Shown in pieces: positions 32,271 through 44,072 of a DNA stretch of 64,000 nt (position 1 is its first letter; every line of letters starts with the position of its first letter). This DNA is from Cantharellus purpuraceus (Eukaryota; Basidiomycota; Agaricomycetes; Cantharellales; Hydnaceae), in the NCBI GenBank assembly GCA_025174535.1, contig JALBUN010000018.1:558001-622000 (forward strand), in the 5' to 3' direction. Under the pieces are notes generated by a model. It had not been told where the DNA came from and searched no databases. It saw only the letters and a program-made list of their open reading frames with translations. The position numbers were made by a program, and so were the translations under genes.

Positions 32271-32333
32271 TTAATGTACCAGGCGATTGATTGAGATCAT
32301 GACATCAGGAATATATCTGACAAAGTGTTAAAA

Positions 32334-33285
32334 ATGTCAACTACTGCACAACCATCAGCGCCATTACCAATCTCTATCAAACTAGAAAAATTTGAGGCGT
32401 TGACAGAGGATACTTATGAAACATGGGCGCAAATGGTGAGAGCAAACCTGATAGTGGGAGGATATTGACTGTTCTTCTGTGGAAAGAGACCAAAACCAAA
32501 GGAGAACTGCAAAGACTGGGAACAATTCAATTTACAACTTGTTGCATACCTACAGACGTGCATGCACCCTATGTTACAACACCACCTCAATGACATAGAA
32601 ACTGCAGAGGGAGCTTGGGAAAAGCTCAGAGAGAAGTTCAGAGAGAAGGGGATGGTTGGACAGCTAAACCTCCTACAAATGGCCCTACGCACTTGATTCA
32701 CTAAATCCTCACCTAAAGCCATTACCAAAAGCATCCATGAACTCAACGGCATTATAAATCGCCTTTTTGAGATTGGTGTACCCACTAGGGAGGAATGGAA
32801 GGCAATGTTCTTCTTACATGCTCTAGGGGATGATGGTGAATTCGAGATGATGTGGGAGACTCTAGAGATGCTTCTGGTGGCCAACTCACTTACATCAAAA
32901 AAAATCATAGACCAGCTAGAACATGAAGCACAACGTCTAAAGGGTCAGACAGAGGAGAAGATAGCACAAGAAGCAGTATTTGCAGCTCGTACAGCACAGC
33001 CAAAGGCAAAAACGAAGAAGTCCAAGGCCGGTTGCTTGAATTGCAGTTACACGAATCACACCCTCGATAAATGTTTCAGACCAGGCGGACCAATGCACAA
33101 GCAGAAAGATCAAAAGAAGAATGAACTGGAAAAAGTCGATGCCACACAAGATAGTGGAACCAGTGATTCGGAAGAATCTACGTATGAAACTGCTGCTGCC
33201 ACTTTCCTGCACCCAAGTCACTATCGGTATGATGACTCTGAGTACTTGATGGTGGCTCACACTGGTCTGATATCATCCAAGAAGG
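32334..33285 (+). pseudogene. copia-1 gag, two in-frame stops
   Basis: Start ATG 32334 (MSTTAQPSAPLPISIKLEKF), UBN2-like gag body (ETWAQMVRANLIVGGY, LQLVAYLQT, KLREKFREKG) and a CCHC zinc knuckle C-x2-C-x4-H-x4-C (GCLNCSYTNHTLDKC) near 33028-33070. In-frame TGA codons at 32466 (codon 45, where copia-3 has Trp) and 32694 (codon 121). Both stops are also in copia-2, so they predate the two insertions. The frame from 32805 stays open and runs straight into integrase. Confidence 0.85.
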
Positions 33286-33760
33286 TGGACAAGTGCTCGG
33301 TTGCATGGACCAAGTCAAACATCATCCGTACCGATGGAGGGGGAGAATATTCTTCCACCAACTATGAAAATTTTTTACAAAAGGAAGGTATAACACATCA
33401 GACTACAGCTCCGTATACATCTGCACAGAATGGAAAATCAGAACGTTTGCACCGCACAATTATGGGTCGAGCACAAGCAATGCGATTAGATGCAAGACTA
33501 CCTCCAAATCTTTGGGCTGAATGTGCACTGGCAGCTTTTTATTTGGTGCAACAGACACCAACCCAGGCACTCTGTAGGATGACACCTTATGAAGCCCTCT
33601 ATGGAAAAAAACCCTGAATCTCACACCTACGTGAATATGGTTGCAGGGCATTTGTCCTGATCCAGAACAAAGTCAACCCAAAGATTTACAAACGGTCAGA
33701 GGAATGTGTATTAGTGGGATATTCACCAAATTCCAAAGCCTACCGATGTTGGAATTGATG
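33286..33760 (+). pseudogene. copia-1 integrase, C-terminal half of core only
   Basis: After gag the frame joins directly to IIRTDGGGEYSS (second catalytic Asp region) and NGKSERLHRT (catalytic Glu region), then LWAECALAAFYL and YEALYGKKP. Missing are the protease (D-[ST]-[GA] motif), the integrase zinc finger and the first Asp, so neither processing nor integration can be self-supplied. A stop follows YGKKP at about 33615. Confidence 0.83.
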
Positions 33761-34129
33761 CGCATAGTTGTGTCGTATAACATTGCCTTCATTGAATCAC
33801 AAGACTCTATCCCTCACCCCCAAGCCACAGCACCGGGTTCTGATGAAAATGCCAATGAGAACATGGATAACACAGAAGATGAGCTGGGAGAAGAGGATCA
33901 ATTACTAGATGATGGAGATGGAACAGGAGAAATACAACCTCAGGATCATAGGATTGAGGGGGAGACCCCTCCCACTCTAATTCCTGATTCAACACAGCCC
34001 TGACGCTCAAGCTGAGAATCACAAGCATCAGCAGCTGGCACAGCTATGCAGGGCCTCACACATAACAGTAGATTGGATTGAAGTATGGGTCAGCGCTAAT
34101 TGCAAAGTCATGTCAAACTCTAAATCCTA

Positions 34130-35749
34130 TAGAAGAGTTGAATAACTTTCTCAGCAGAGGGACAGAAAACGTACTAGCAACACTGATAGCAGATAACCCA
34201 TGAGACCCAAAAACTTGGGCAGAAGCTATGCAATCAAAGGACAATGCCAAGTGGTGGAAAGCTATGGACAAAGAAATGGGATCAATAAGGGAGAGGAAAG
34301 TGTGGAAACTCGTCCCATTATCACTCGTACCAAAGGACAGAAAGATCATTGGCTGCCGTCCCATATGTCATATCAAGCGGGGTGCTGAAGGCCAGGAAGT
34401 TGAACATAAAGTTCGCCTGGTAGCTCAGGGCTTCACTCAAGTTGCAGGAATGGACTACACTGATACTTTTGTGCCGGTTGCATGCATGGAAGGAATTTGT
34501 ACCGTACTTCACATAGGTGCTCAATGCAATTGGATAATGTGGCAGTTTGATGTGAAGACAGCTTTTTTGTATGGGGATCTAGAGGAAGAGATTTATATGC
34601 ATCAGCTGAAAGGATATGAGGAACCAGGGAAGGAGGACCATGTGGCACTACTCCAAAAAGGGCTATATGGATTAAAACAGGGAGGATGGCAGTGGAACAA
34701 AAAACTACATACCATGATGACCAACTTTGGATACAAGCACGTATCAGCCAATCACTGCATATACACCCAAACCTCAAAAGGAAACTCATCAATTGTTGCA
34801 ATTCGTGTCAATGATATGTTAGCATGTGCAAGCTCTGAAAGGGAAATGGAGAAGCTGAAAACTGACCTGGAAAGTGTGTTTGACATAAAAGATTTAGGTG
34901 AAGTACACTGGCTTCTAGGAGTGGCAATCTCCCACGATCGCAAAGCCAGGACAGTCACCCTATCTCAGGCCTCATATATTGATACCATAATAGCCCAATT
35001 TAAAATGCAGAACGCCTACCCAGTCACAACCCCATTTGAAACAGGGGTACGATTGTCCAGGGAAATGAGCCCTACCAACAAAGAAGAAAAGAAAATAATG
35101 TCAAAAAATCCCTATCAAATAGCAGTAGGCTCACTCATTTATGCGGCAGTGACTACCAGACCCGACATCAGTTTCGCTGGTACAACAACTCAGTCAGTAT
35201 TCCTCAAATCCAGGGTGGCAGCATTGGGAGGCTGCTAAACATGTCATAAGGTACCTAAAAGGTACCTGAGATATGTCTTTAGTGTTGGGAGGAAAAGAGG
35301 ACATCAAACTTACTGGATATACCAACTCCAACTGGGCAAATGATCCAGATAGGCGTTGATCAATATCTGGATATCTCTTTACATTAGGAAAAGGGGTTGT
35401 ATCATGGAGCTCAAAGAAACAATAGACCGTTGCTGTGTCATCCTGTGAAGCGGAATATATGGCAACCAGCCATTGTGCAAAAGAAGTGTTATGGTTGAGA
35501 AACTTACTTGACGGTTTAGGTCTACCTCAAAACAAAGTCACTACCCTCTTTTGTGATAATCTGGGGACCATATCACTCACAAAAGATGCCTCACTTCATG
35601 CCAGATCAAAGCATATCGATGTGGCCCATCATTTTGTCAGGAAGTGGGTAGAGATGAACCAGATCACATTCAAGCACTTACCTACAGACCAAATGCTGGC
35701 AGATGCACTCACAAAACCACTTGTGGGTCCAAAACATGAAGTTCCATGA
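34130..35749 (+). pseudogene. copia-1 reverse transcriptase and RNase H
   Basis: RVT_2-type RT is open at 34228-35238: WKAMDKEMGSI, GFTQVAGMDYTDTFVPVA, WQFDVKTAFLYGDLEEEI (first Asp), GLYGLKQGGWQWN. The usual YVDD box reads IRVNDMLA, so one catalytic Asp is Asn and the Tyr is Arg. After a stop at about 35236, RNase H blocks follow (35435-35749: SSCEAEYMATSHC, LFCDNLGTISL, RSKHIDVAHHFVR, LADALTKPL). The RT is predicted to be catalytically dead. Confidence 0.9.
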
Positions 35750-36049
35750 AGTGATGGGTATATTTTCAAGAAAGAACAAAGTTCATTAGGTCGAGGGGGA
35801 GTATTGGAATTTTCCCTAATAACCATTACACATGCGTCCACAGCTTACACGGTATAGGTAGACGCTAGTGTCACATGCATGTTTCCTCAGTTGTTCAGAC
35901 CACAACTGAGACTGATTTCATTCAGATCTCAATAGTTCTGGGATTCATGGGAGTAGGAAACAAACTTCTACCACAAATCCCTCCATCCACGTATATGGTC
36001 GAAGACCAAACAGTACCAAATGATTGGTCATCATTGAGTCACTAATATG

Positions 36050-36330
36050 GAGCACATCAGAACATTGGGTATCAGGAGATGAGCGGTTCAGCCTCATCCT
36101 TCCCGGTGGTCTAAGATTTGACTATGAAATATAGAGTTGGTGATGAGGAACTATTGGGGAAATGGTTATGTCTCGGACTCCAGCATCCGCTAGACTAGTA
36201 GAGCACTGCATCTGTACTAATGGATGCATGTGCTGGGGTTTTCCGAACTCAGTTGCAATCCTTTGCAAATAGTTTTCAGAAATCTTGAGCACTGTGGCGA
36301 TGAAATTGATGTGGATCACTCATGATCAGA
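36050..36330. repeat. Duplicated block marking tandem unit 3
   Basis: Matches 27170-27330 and more weakly 22890-23240 (attgggtatcaggagatgagcg, ttcagcctcatcc, ctaagatttgac). It shows that the DUF6533 gene was copied as part of a unit of several kb. This copy is CpG-poor compared with the other two. Confidence 0.55.
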
Positions 36331-36696
36331 CAGTTGGGAACAGAAGTATTCAGTGCATTGTGAAGATGGAAGTGGTGGATCTTAGATAAACCACTGGAGG
36401 GCTCCTCAATAACTCAGGTGAGGTCAAGTTGTCTGGTTGAGCTGGCATGGCAATGGCATGACTCATAACAACTAACACTGGTGCTATCTATGAGGTACTG
36501 TGCCCTATGGCACACCCATGCCATGTATTCCAGCAAAGTCATGCCTATATGTAAATTACAGGTGAATGTGACCTACATAACACACAGTTACACACACTCG
36601 CTTCCACATCCCACAACATCCGTGATACAAGTACTGTGATTTATGATAGAAGTTCCATCACATCAACAGAGCGTGAAGAAGACTAACTGATGGTTA

Positions 36697-39600
36697 CTAT
36701 GCCTCCAAGGGAATTTCTACGTCTTGTGGCTGGGACTGAACTTCTACAAGCACAATTTCGTTCTCTATCGTCCCTGCAGGCATGTCCTCATCTGTAGGAA
36801 TGGTCTCCTCCCGGGATGATTCGGCTCCAATATGCTCATCAGCATCCAAATCACCAAACTCTCCCATCACAGCATCATGCAGACTTTGGGTGGCCACATG
36901 GAAGCTTCCCAGGGATATCATAGGTAAGTCCCAGGAGGTGTTGGTATTAGGGTGTGCATGGCTCCTTTGGAGGTTGAGATGGAAACAGCATATGATGATT
37001 ACAGACAAGCTGGATATAATTAGTCGATGACTGCGATGTCCAATTCCAACTCACCTGTTCTGTATATATGAAAGAATGGGTGCAAGGATAGGCTGAAATT
37101 TGTGTTGGAGTGGCAATGCAGCATATATCAATGTGTGACTCACTTGCAAGGCCTAGCACATTTGGTTAGTCAAGGTATAAGAGTCAATATATTTACATAC
37201 CAATCGCAGAATCGGATCTGCAAGAGTGATTGTTAGCACAAACCTGGTAAAGGTCAGTTCTGGATTTTGGCAAAGATAATGGATGGGATACCCAAATCTC
37301 ATGAGGCCTGATAGTAACATCTGTCTGTGAGCACTATCCTGTAATGGAGGCCATGACTTACTTTGCTGAGCCAGTAAATGTGTGAATGTCAGTCTGCTCC
37401 ATGTTGACCTTTTGTATACTCTCCATGTTCCGAGTGTGCTGGCAAGTGTGTCAAACAATATGGTCAAGAGTGAACTGGCTTCACTGACTGCAAGAAGGGA
37501 ATCAGTTAATGTCATAATGAAAATCATTTTTACACATCATACATCTGAACATATTCATTGAACACGGTACACTTCAGACAATGTTGTACTCACATGATGG
37601 CTGTATGGGCTTGCGATGCACTGGTATAGTCATACCTGTCCAAAATTGATCCAGCCTGTAATGGCTGACTTCAGGCATGTACACAGAAATGGAGATATGC
37701 AGACAGACCAGTTGCAGCATGATAGTGGAGCCACTGAGAACCCCAAGGACTACTAATACCAGTCTCTTGTGTTCTGTAATGGCATACACCCGTGTGTATG
37801 GGAATGGGTTTTCCCTTAAAAGATCTTGTTTAAAGTCCTGAAACTGTACAATTTCACTTCATGGCCTCAAAATATCAGCATATATGTGCTGCTTTCTCTT
37901 GATTCAGGGCCATTCAAATATTCTCTATTTTTTCATATTTTTTTTGGGAATTTTCCATGCAGAAATGAGTCCACAACCTTGTTGTTCTGCTGGGCGAAGC
38001 TTTGGACCCACATGGACCCACAAACCTTCGCAGATGTCAGCAGCTTTAAAGTCAGCCGGAGTCACCCGGACAACTGACTCATTTTCAATCACATGACTCA
38101 TTTCAATCTCTGACTCAATCTGGTCACCACTGCCAGTAAATCCTCAATATCTTCGCAACCACTGCACCTCCTGACTCCATTTTCAGTGGAGAGTTCAATA
38201 GAAGCTGTGCCTACCCATAGCTGTGCTGATCAGCCTGGGAAACAAAGTATTGACCGAGTTATTTGAGTAATGGTGACTCATGCAATGACTCCTGCCATGA
38301 CTCATGCCATGAGTCAGAGCAAATCCAAGCAGCTCATTGGCTAGGAAACTTCCTCCCCCTTCTCACATATTCCACTAGCTTCCAGTAGTTTCCAATAGTA
38401 TTAGTCAGCTCCTGTAAATACAATATAAAAGGAGGCCATTCTGCCTCTGAATAAATAACCATTTTCTACCCCATCATTTGCACATCAGTGTGACTAGAGT
38501 GACATACAGTGTCATCCTCTATATCTCAGTAACTGTTGATTGTCCAGTTCAAGGGTCACTTACAGTTGTGTAACTGTATTCGATTGCACTCGAAGTAGTG
38601 ATTGTCCTGCTTTGGGCATGAGTGTAGTATCTACCTCGCATGACTACAAATCTACAGGGTGAGATTGTCTGTCAATAGTCCTGCCATTAGTGCTCTTGTT
38701 TAAGTTACTAGTGTGTACTGCCTTTGCAGAGCATTAGGATCTTGAACTTGTGTGAAGCAGTTGCTAGACTACTTCACACATCGCTGTTACCCGCTTCAGA
38801 GTGTCACTGGTTGGATGGTTGGATTCATCCACCTACTTCCTTTAGCCTCTAAGTGCATTCCCCTCTTTTTGGAATATCTGGACCCCTAAGCGTCTGTGAA
38901 CTCTAGACTCTGGAAGTCTTATTCATTCCCTGCTGCTAAGAAACGTATTACCTTCTTGCATATCGTCTGCATTGACCATTACAATGGATTGTAACCAAAG
39001 TACAAACGTTAAATCGTTTCTGGAGTTGTGCTGCAGTAGGATTTGATATTCTTCTCAGCTGTTCATTCATGGAATTGTGGTGATTTAGAGTTTGCCCTAA
39101 CACCATAATTTTGTGGGTTCCAAAACACCGTGCCAGCAGAAGGCCTGTAGAATCATTGTCTCTAATGACTAATCACTGAGAACAAAACATCGAATCACCT
39201 TGAACACCAATGAGTGGAAGGAGGAACAAAGGATCCACAAAGTGAAGAATCCCATTACACACCCTAAATTGTATGAATTCCTGTGTTAAAAAGAATGCTC
39301 TTGAACTTACTAAATTTTCCAAGTGTTATCTATGTGCATGAGGGAAAGTCATCAAAGACACAAACCTGAAGTGGTATATTCAAGAAGTTCACAATTACCA
39401 ATGCAAAGAGATATAGTAGAGCAGGGTATCGTGCTATAAAATAAAGGGCTGTGCCTAATTTTAACTTCTGATTCCAAATGTAATCAATTTCATGGAGCAT
39501 TGTCAGGGAGGTATCATAGATAAGAAGAGCTGTTTTCAAGCAGGAGACTGTTAGCTGGGTTGCACACACAAGACTTGAGCTGACCAAGGGCAGCTATAAG

Positions 39601-39725
39601 AGTGTAAAGCAATGCCATGCTAGTAGTGCCATACAATGAATTCAAATTCCAATGCACTGATATCAAGCAGCCACATACTTGTCTGACGCTACTTGGATTG
39701 TAGCCTGTTGCGCCTGAGATGCCAT
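36697..39725 (-). pseudogene. DUF6533-type 7TM gene, copy 3, split by solo LTR-A
   Basis: Start 39725 (MASQAQQATIQVASDKYV), DUF6533 segment at 39587-39330 (LLIYDTSLTMLHEIDYIW, KLGTALYFIARYP), then the LTR at 37795-39127 inside the exon AGLLLAR/VYAITEHKRL. Later exons: 37750-37670, 37527-37362 (LASTLGTWRVYKRSTW, LTFTHLLAQQ), and the tail at 37008-36697 ending VEVQSQPQDVEIPLEA. It has a stop after YVAA. The intron equivalent to the GC-donor introns of copies 1 and 2 has a normal GTAAGT (37361). Many CpG of copy 1 are CA or TG here. Confidence 0.75.
37795..39127 (+). mobile_element. Solo LTR-A with TSD CCGTG
   Basis: TGTATGGGAATGGG to GGTTCCAAAACA, flanked by exact CCGTG at 37790-37794 and 39128-39132. 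It is inserted in a DUF6533 exon (gcatacacccgtg / ccgtgccagcag). The TGACTCA array is shorter than in the 5002 copy. No internal sequence. Confidence 0.95.
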
Positions 39726-39944
39726 GTTGATAGAAGATGATAGGTTATTTATACTGAATGGACTGGGATGTGGGGAGAATGTGATGGTTAGAGTGTCACA
39801 AGAGGCTCATATATATAATGAAATCCTGGGGAGTGCTACTTGTGTCAACAGCATCATGATACCAACAGCGATGAACAGCTAGGAATAGAACCACAAGACC
39901 ACAAATGATGCAACCTTGTAGTCACAGTGATGTTTGGTCAGAAT

Positions 39945-42900
39945 TGTTGAAATCAATCATAATGAGAGAGAGACACGTGCACGCAGTCATGTGATTATTG
40001 AGATCTGAATGAAATCAGTCTCAGTTGTGGTCTGAACAACTGAGGAAACATGCATGTGACACTAGCGTCTACCTATACCGTGTAAGCTGTGGACGCATGT
40101 GTAATGGTTATTAGGGAAAATTCCAATACTCCCCCTCGACCTAATGAACTTTGTTCTTTCTTGAAAATATACCCATCACTTCATGGAACTTCATGTTTTG
40201 GACCCACAAGTGGTTTTGTGAGTGCATCTGCCAGCATTTGGTCTGTAGGTAAGTGCTTGAATGTGATCTGGTTCATCTCTACCCACTTCCTGACAAAATG
40301 ATGGGCCACATCGATATGCTTTGATCTGGCATGAAGTGAGGCATCTTTTGTGAGTGATATGGTCCCCAGATTATCACAAAAGAGGGTAGTGACTTTGTTT
40401 TGAGGTAGACCTAAACCGTCAAGTAAGTTTCTCAACCATAACACTTCTTTTGCACAATGGCTGGTTGCCATATATTCCGCTTCACAGGATGACACAGCAA
40501 CGGTCTATTGTTTCTTTGAGCTCCATGATACAACCCCTTTTCCTAATGTAAAGAGATATCCAGATATTGATCAACGCCTATCTGGATCATTTGCCCAGTT
40601 GGAGTTGGTATATCCAGTAAGTTTGATGTCCTCTTTTCCTCCCAACACTAAAGACATATCTCAGGTACCTTTTAGGTACCTTATGACATGTTTAGCAGCC
40701 TCCCAATGCTGCCACCCTGGATTTGAGGAATACTGACTGAGTTGTTGTACCAGCGAAACTGATGTCGGGTCTGGTAGTCACTGCCGCATAAATGAGTGAG
40801 CCTACTGCTATTTGATAGGGATTTTTTGACATTATTTTCTTTTCTTCTTTGTTGGTAGGGCTCATTTCCCTGGACAATCGTACCCCTGTTTCAAATGGGG
40901 TTGTGACTGGGTAGGCGTTCTGCATTTTAAATTGGGCTATTATGGTATCAATATATGAGGCCTGAGATAGGGTGACTGTCCTGGCTTTGCGATCGTGGGA
41001 GATTGCCACTCCTAGAAGCCAGTGTACTTCACCTAAATCTTTTATGTCAAACACACTTTCCAGGTCAGTTTTCAGCTTCTCCATTTCCCTTTCAGAGCTT
41101 GCACATGCTAACATATCATTGACACGAATTGCAACAATTGATGAGTTTCCTTTTGAGGTTTGGGTGTATATGCAGTGATTGGCTGATACGTGCTTGTATC
41201 CAAAGTTGGTCATCATGGTATGTAGTTTTTTGTTCCACTGCCATCCTCCCTGTTTTAATCCATATAGCCCTTTTTGGAGTAGTGCCACATGGTCCTCCTT
41301 CCCTGGTTCCTCATATCCTTTCAGCTGATGCATATAAATCTCTTCCTCTAGATCCCCATACAAAAAAGCTGTCTTCACATCAAACTGCCACATTATCCAA
41401 TTGCATTGAGCACCTATGTGAAGTACGGTACAAATTCCTTCCATGCATGCAACCGGCACAAAAGTATCAGTGTAGTCCATTCCTGCAACTTGAGTGAAGC
41501 CCTGAGCTACCAGGGGAACTTTATGTTCAACTTCCTGGCCTTCAGCACCCCGCTTGATATGACATATGGGACGGCAGCCAATGATCTTTCTGTCCTTTGG
41601 TACGAGTGATAATGGGACGAGTTTCCACACTTTCCTCTCCCTTATTGATCCCATTTCTTTGTCCATAGCTTTCCACCACTTGGCATTGTCCTTTGATTGC
41701 ATAGCTTCTGCCCAAGTTTTTGGGTCTCATGGGTTATCTGCTATCAGTGTTGCTAGTACGTTTTCTGTCCCTCTGCTGAGAAAGTTATTCAACTCTTCTA
41801 TAGGATTTAGAGTTTGACATGACTTTGCAATTAGCGCTGACCCATACTTCAATCCAATCTACTGTTATGTGTGAGGCCCTGCATAGCTGTGCCAGCTGCT
41901 GATGCTTGTGATTCTCAGCTTGAGCGTCAGGGCTGTGTTGAATCAGGAATTAGAGTGGGAGGGGTCTCCCCCTCAATCCTATGATCCTGAGGTTGTATTT
42001 CTCCTGTTCCATCTCCATCATCTAGTAATTGATCCTCTTCTCCCAGCTCATCTTCTGTGTTATCCATGTTCTCATTGGCATTTTCATCAGAACCCGGTGC
42101 TGTGGCTTGGGGGTGAGGGATAGAGTCTTGTGATTCAATGAAGGCAATGTTATACGACACAACTATGCGCATCAATTCCAACATCGGTAGGCTTTGGAAT
42201 TTGGTGAATATCCCACTAATACACATTCCTCTGACCGTTTGTAAATCTTTGGGTTGACTTTGTTCTGGATCAGGACAAATGCCCTGCAACCATATTCACG
42301 TAGGTGTGAGATTCAGGGTTTTTTTCCATAGAGGGCTTCATAAGGTGTCATCCTACAGAGTGCCTGGGTTGGTGTCTGTTGCACCAAATAAAAAGCTGCC
42401 AGTGCACATTCAGCCCAAAGATTTGGAGGTAGTCTTGCATCTAATCGCATTGCTTGTGCTCGACCCATAATTGTGCGGTGCAAACGTTCTGATTTTCCAT
42501 TCTGTGCAGATGTATACGGAGCTGTAGTCTGATGTGTTATACCTTCCTTTTGTAAAAAATTTTCATAGTTGGTGGAAGAATATTCTCCCCCTCCATCGGT
42601 ACGGATGATGTTTGACTTGGTCCATGCAACCGAGCACTTGTCCACCTTCTTGGATGATATCAGACCAGTGTGAGCCACCATCAAGTACTCAGAGTCATCA
42701 TACCGATAGTGACTTGGGTGCAGGAAAGTGGCAGCAGCAGTTTCATACGTAGATTCTTCCGAATCACTGGTTCCACTATCTTGTGTGGCATCGACTTTTT
42801 CCAGTTCATTCTTCTTTTGATCTTTCTGCTTGTGCATTGGTCCGCCTGGTCTGAAACATTTATCGAGGGTGTGATTCGTGTAACTGCAATTCAAGCAACC

Positions 42901-44009
42901 GGCCTTGGACTTCTTCGTTTTTGCCTTTGGCTGTGCTGTACGAGCTGCAAATACTGCTTCTTGTGCTATCTTCTCCTCTGTCTGACCCTTTAGACGTTGT
43001 GCTTCATGTTCTAGCTGGTCTATGATTTTTTTTGATGTAAGTGAGTTGGCCACCAGAAGCATCTCTAGAGTCTCCCACATCATCTCGAATTCACCATCAT
43101 CCCCTAGAGCATGTAAGAAGAACATTGCCTTCCATTCCTCCCTAGTGGGTACACCAATCTCAAAAAGGCGATTTATAATGCCGTTGAGTTCATGGATGCT
43201 TTTGGTAATGGCTTTAGGTGAGGATTTAGTGAATCAAGTGCGTAGGGCCATTTGTAGGAGGTTTAGCTGTCCAACCATCCCCTTCTCTCTGAACTTCTCT
43301 CTGAGCTTTTCCCAAGCTCCCTCTGCAGTTTCTATGTCATTGAGGTGGTGTTGTAACATAGGGTGCATGCACGTCTGTAGGTATGCAACAAGTTGTAAAT
43401 TGAATTGTTCCCAGTCTTTGCAGTTCTCCTTTGGTTTTGGTCTCTTTCCACAGAAGAACAGTCAATATCCTCCCACTATCAGGTTTGCTCTCACCATTTG
43501 CGCCCATGTTTCATAAGTATCCTCTGTCAACGCCTCAAATTTTTCTAGTTTGATAGAGATTGGTAATGGCGCTGATGGTTGTGCAGTAGTTGACATTTTT
43601 AACACTTTGTCAGATATATTCCTGATGTCATGATCTCAATCAATCGCCTGGTACATTAAGACCGGGCGGGGCCCATAACCTATTGAGATCTGAATGAAAT
43701 CAGTCTCAGTTGTGGTCTGAACAACTGAGGAAACATGCACGTGACACTAGTGTCTACCTATACCATGTAAGCTGTGGACGCATGTGTAATGGTTATTAGG
43801 GCAAATTCCAATAGTGATTACAAAAAATAAGGAATGTTTCAGTGGAGTTTTTTTAGCCCTCAGTTGTCTATTACAACTGAGGTGAGGATCAATCGCTCTT
43901 AATAGTTTTTGTATCATTACTTACAATCAAATGTAGCCTGACATAGTACAGGTAATACATGCTGAGTTGTCTATCTAACAACTGAGCCTGACATAGTACA
44001 GATCTCAAA
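39945..44009 (+). mobile_element. copia-3 5' LTR, split by copia-2
   Basis: The LTR sequence is interrupted by copia-2 (39996-43813). Parts are about 39945-39995 (TGTTGAAATC...) and 43819-44009 (tacaaaaaataagg...gatctcaaa), followed by the conserved ttatgggccctgcccgg. It carries inverted pairs around cagttgtc / gacaactg. The left end is a best guess because the 3' LTR is missing; the right end is set by the conserved putative primer site. Confidence 0.55.
39996..43813 (-). mobile_element. copia-2: near-identical twin of copia-1, TSD GTGAT
   Basis: The complement of 32117-35934 (coordinates sum to 75930), with only a few differences, such as one Arg/Pro codon near 41517. LTRs at 43813-43681 and 40128-39996. 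Its own TSD GTGAT (39991-39995, 43814-43818) lies inside the copia-3 LTR. It shares with copia-1 the internal deletion, both gag stops and the RVND RT box. Coding remnants on minus: gag 43596-42645, integrase part 42640-42313, RT 41800-40692, RNase H 40495-40181. Confidence 0.96.
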
Positions 44010-44072
44010 AAATTATGGGCCCTGCCCGGTCTTAACTTACCAGGCAGATACTGAGAACTCAAAGTCAATAAC

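Larger units (their letters stand above)
32117..35934 (+). mobile_element. copia-1: full-length LTR element, defective, TSD GTTCT
   Basis: Two 133-bp LTRs (TATTGGAA...CTCAATA) at 32117-32249 and 35802-35934, exact 5-bp TSD GTTCT (32112-32116, 35935-35939), a candidate primer-binding site after the 5' LTR and a polypurine tract (gtcgagggggag) before the 3' LTR. Gene order gag-IN-RT-RH identifies Ty1/copia. The interior is short (about 3.55 kb): protease and the N-terminal half of integrase are missing, gag has two stops and the RT catalytic box is changed. Nearly identical to copia-2. Confidence 0.96.

Noticed and set aside
32117..43813. A single 11.7-kb inverted duplication instead of two insertions
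   Set aside because: Each copia copy has its own exact 5-bp TSD and the flanks differ, which fits two separate transposition events.
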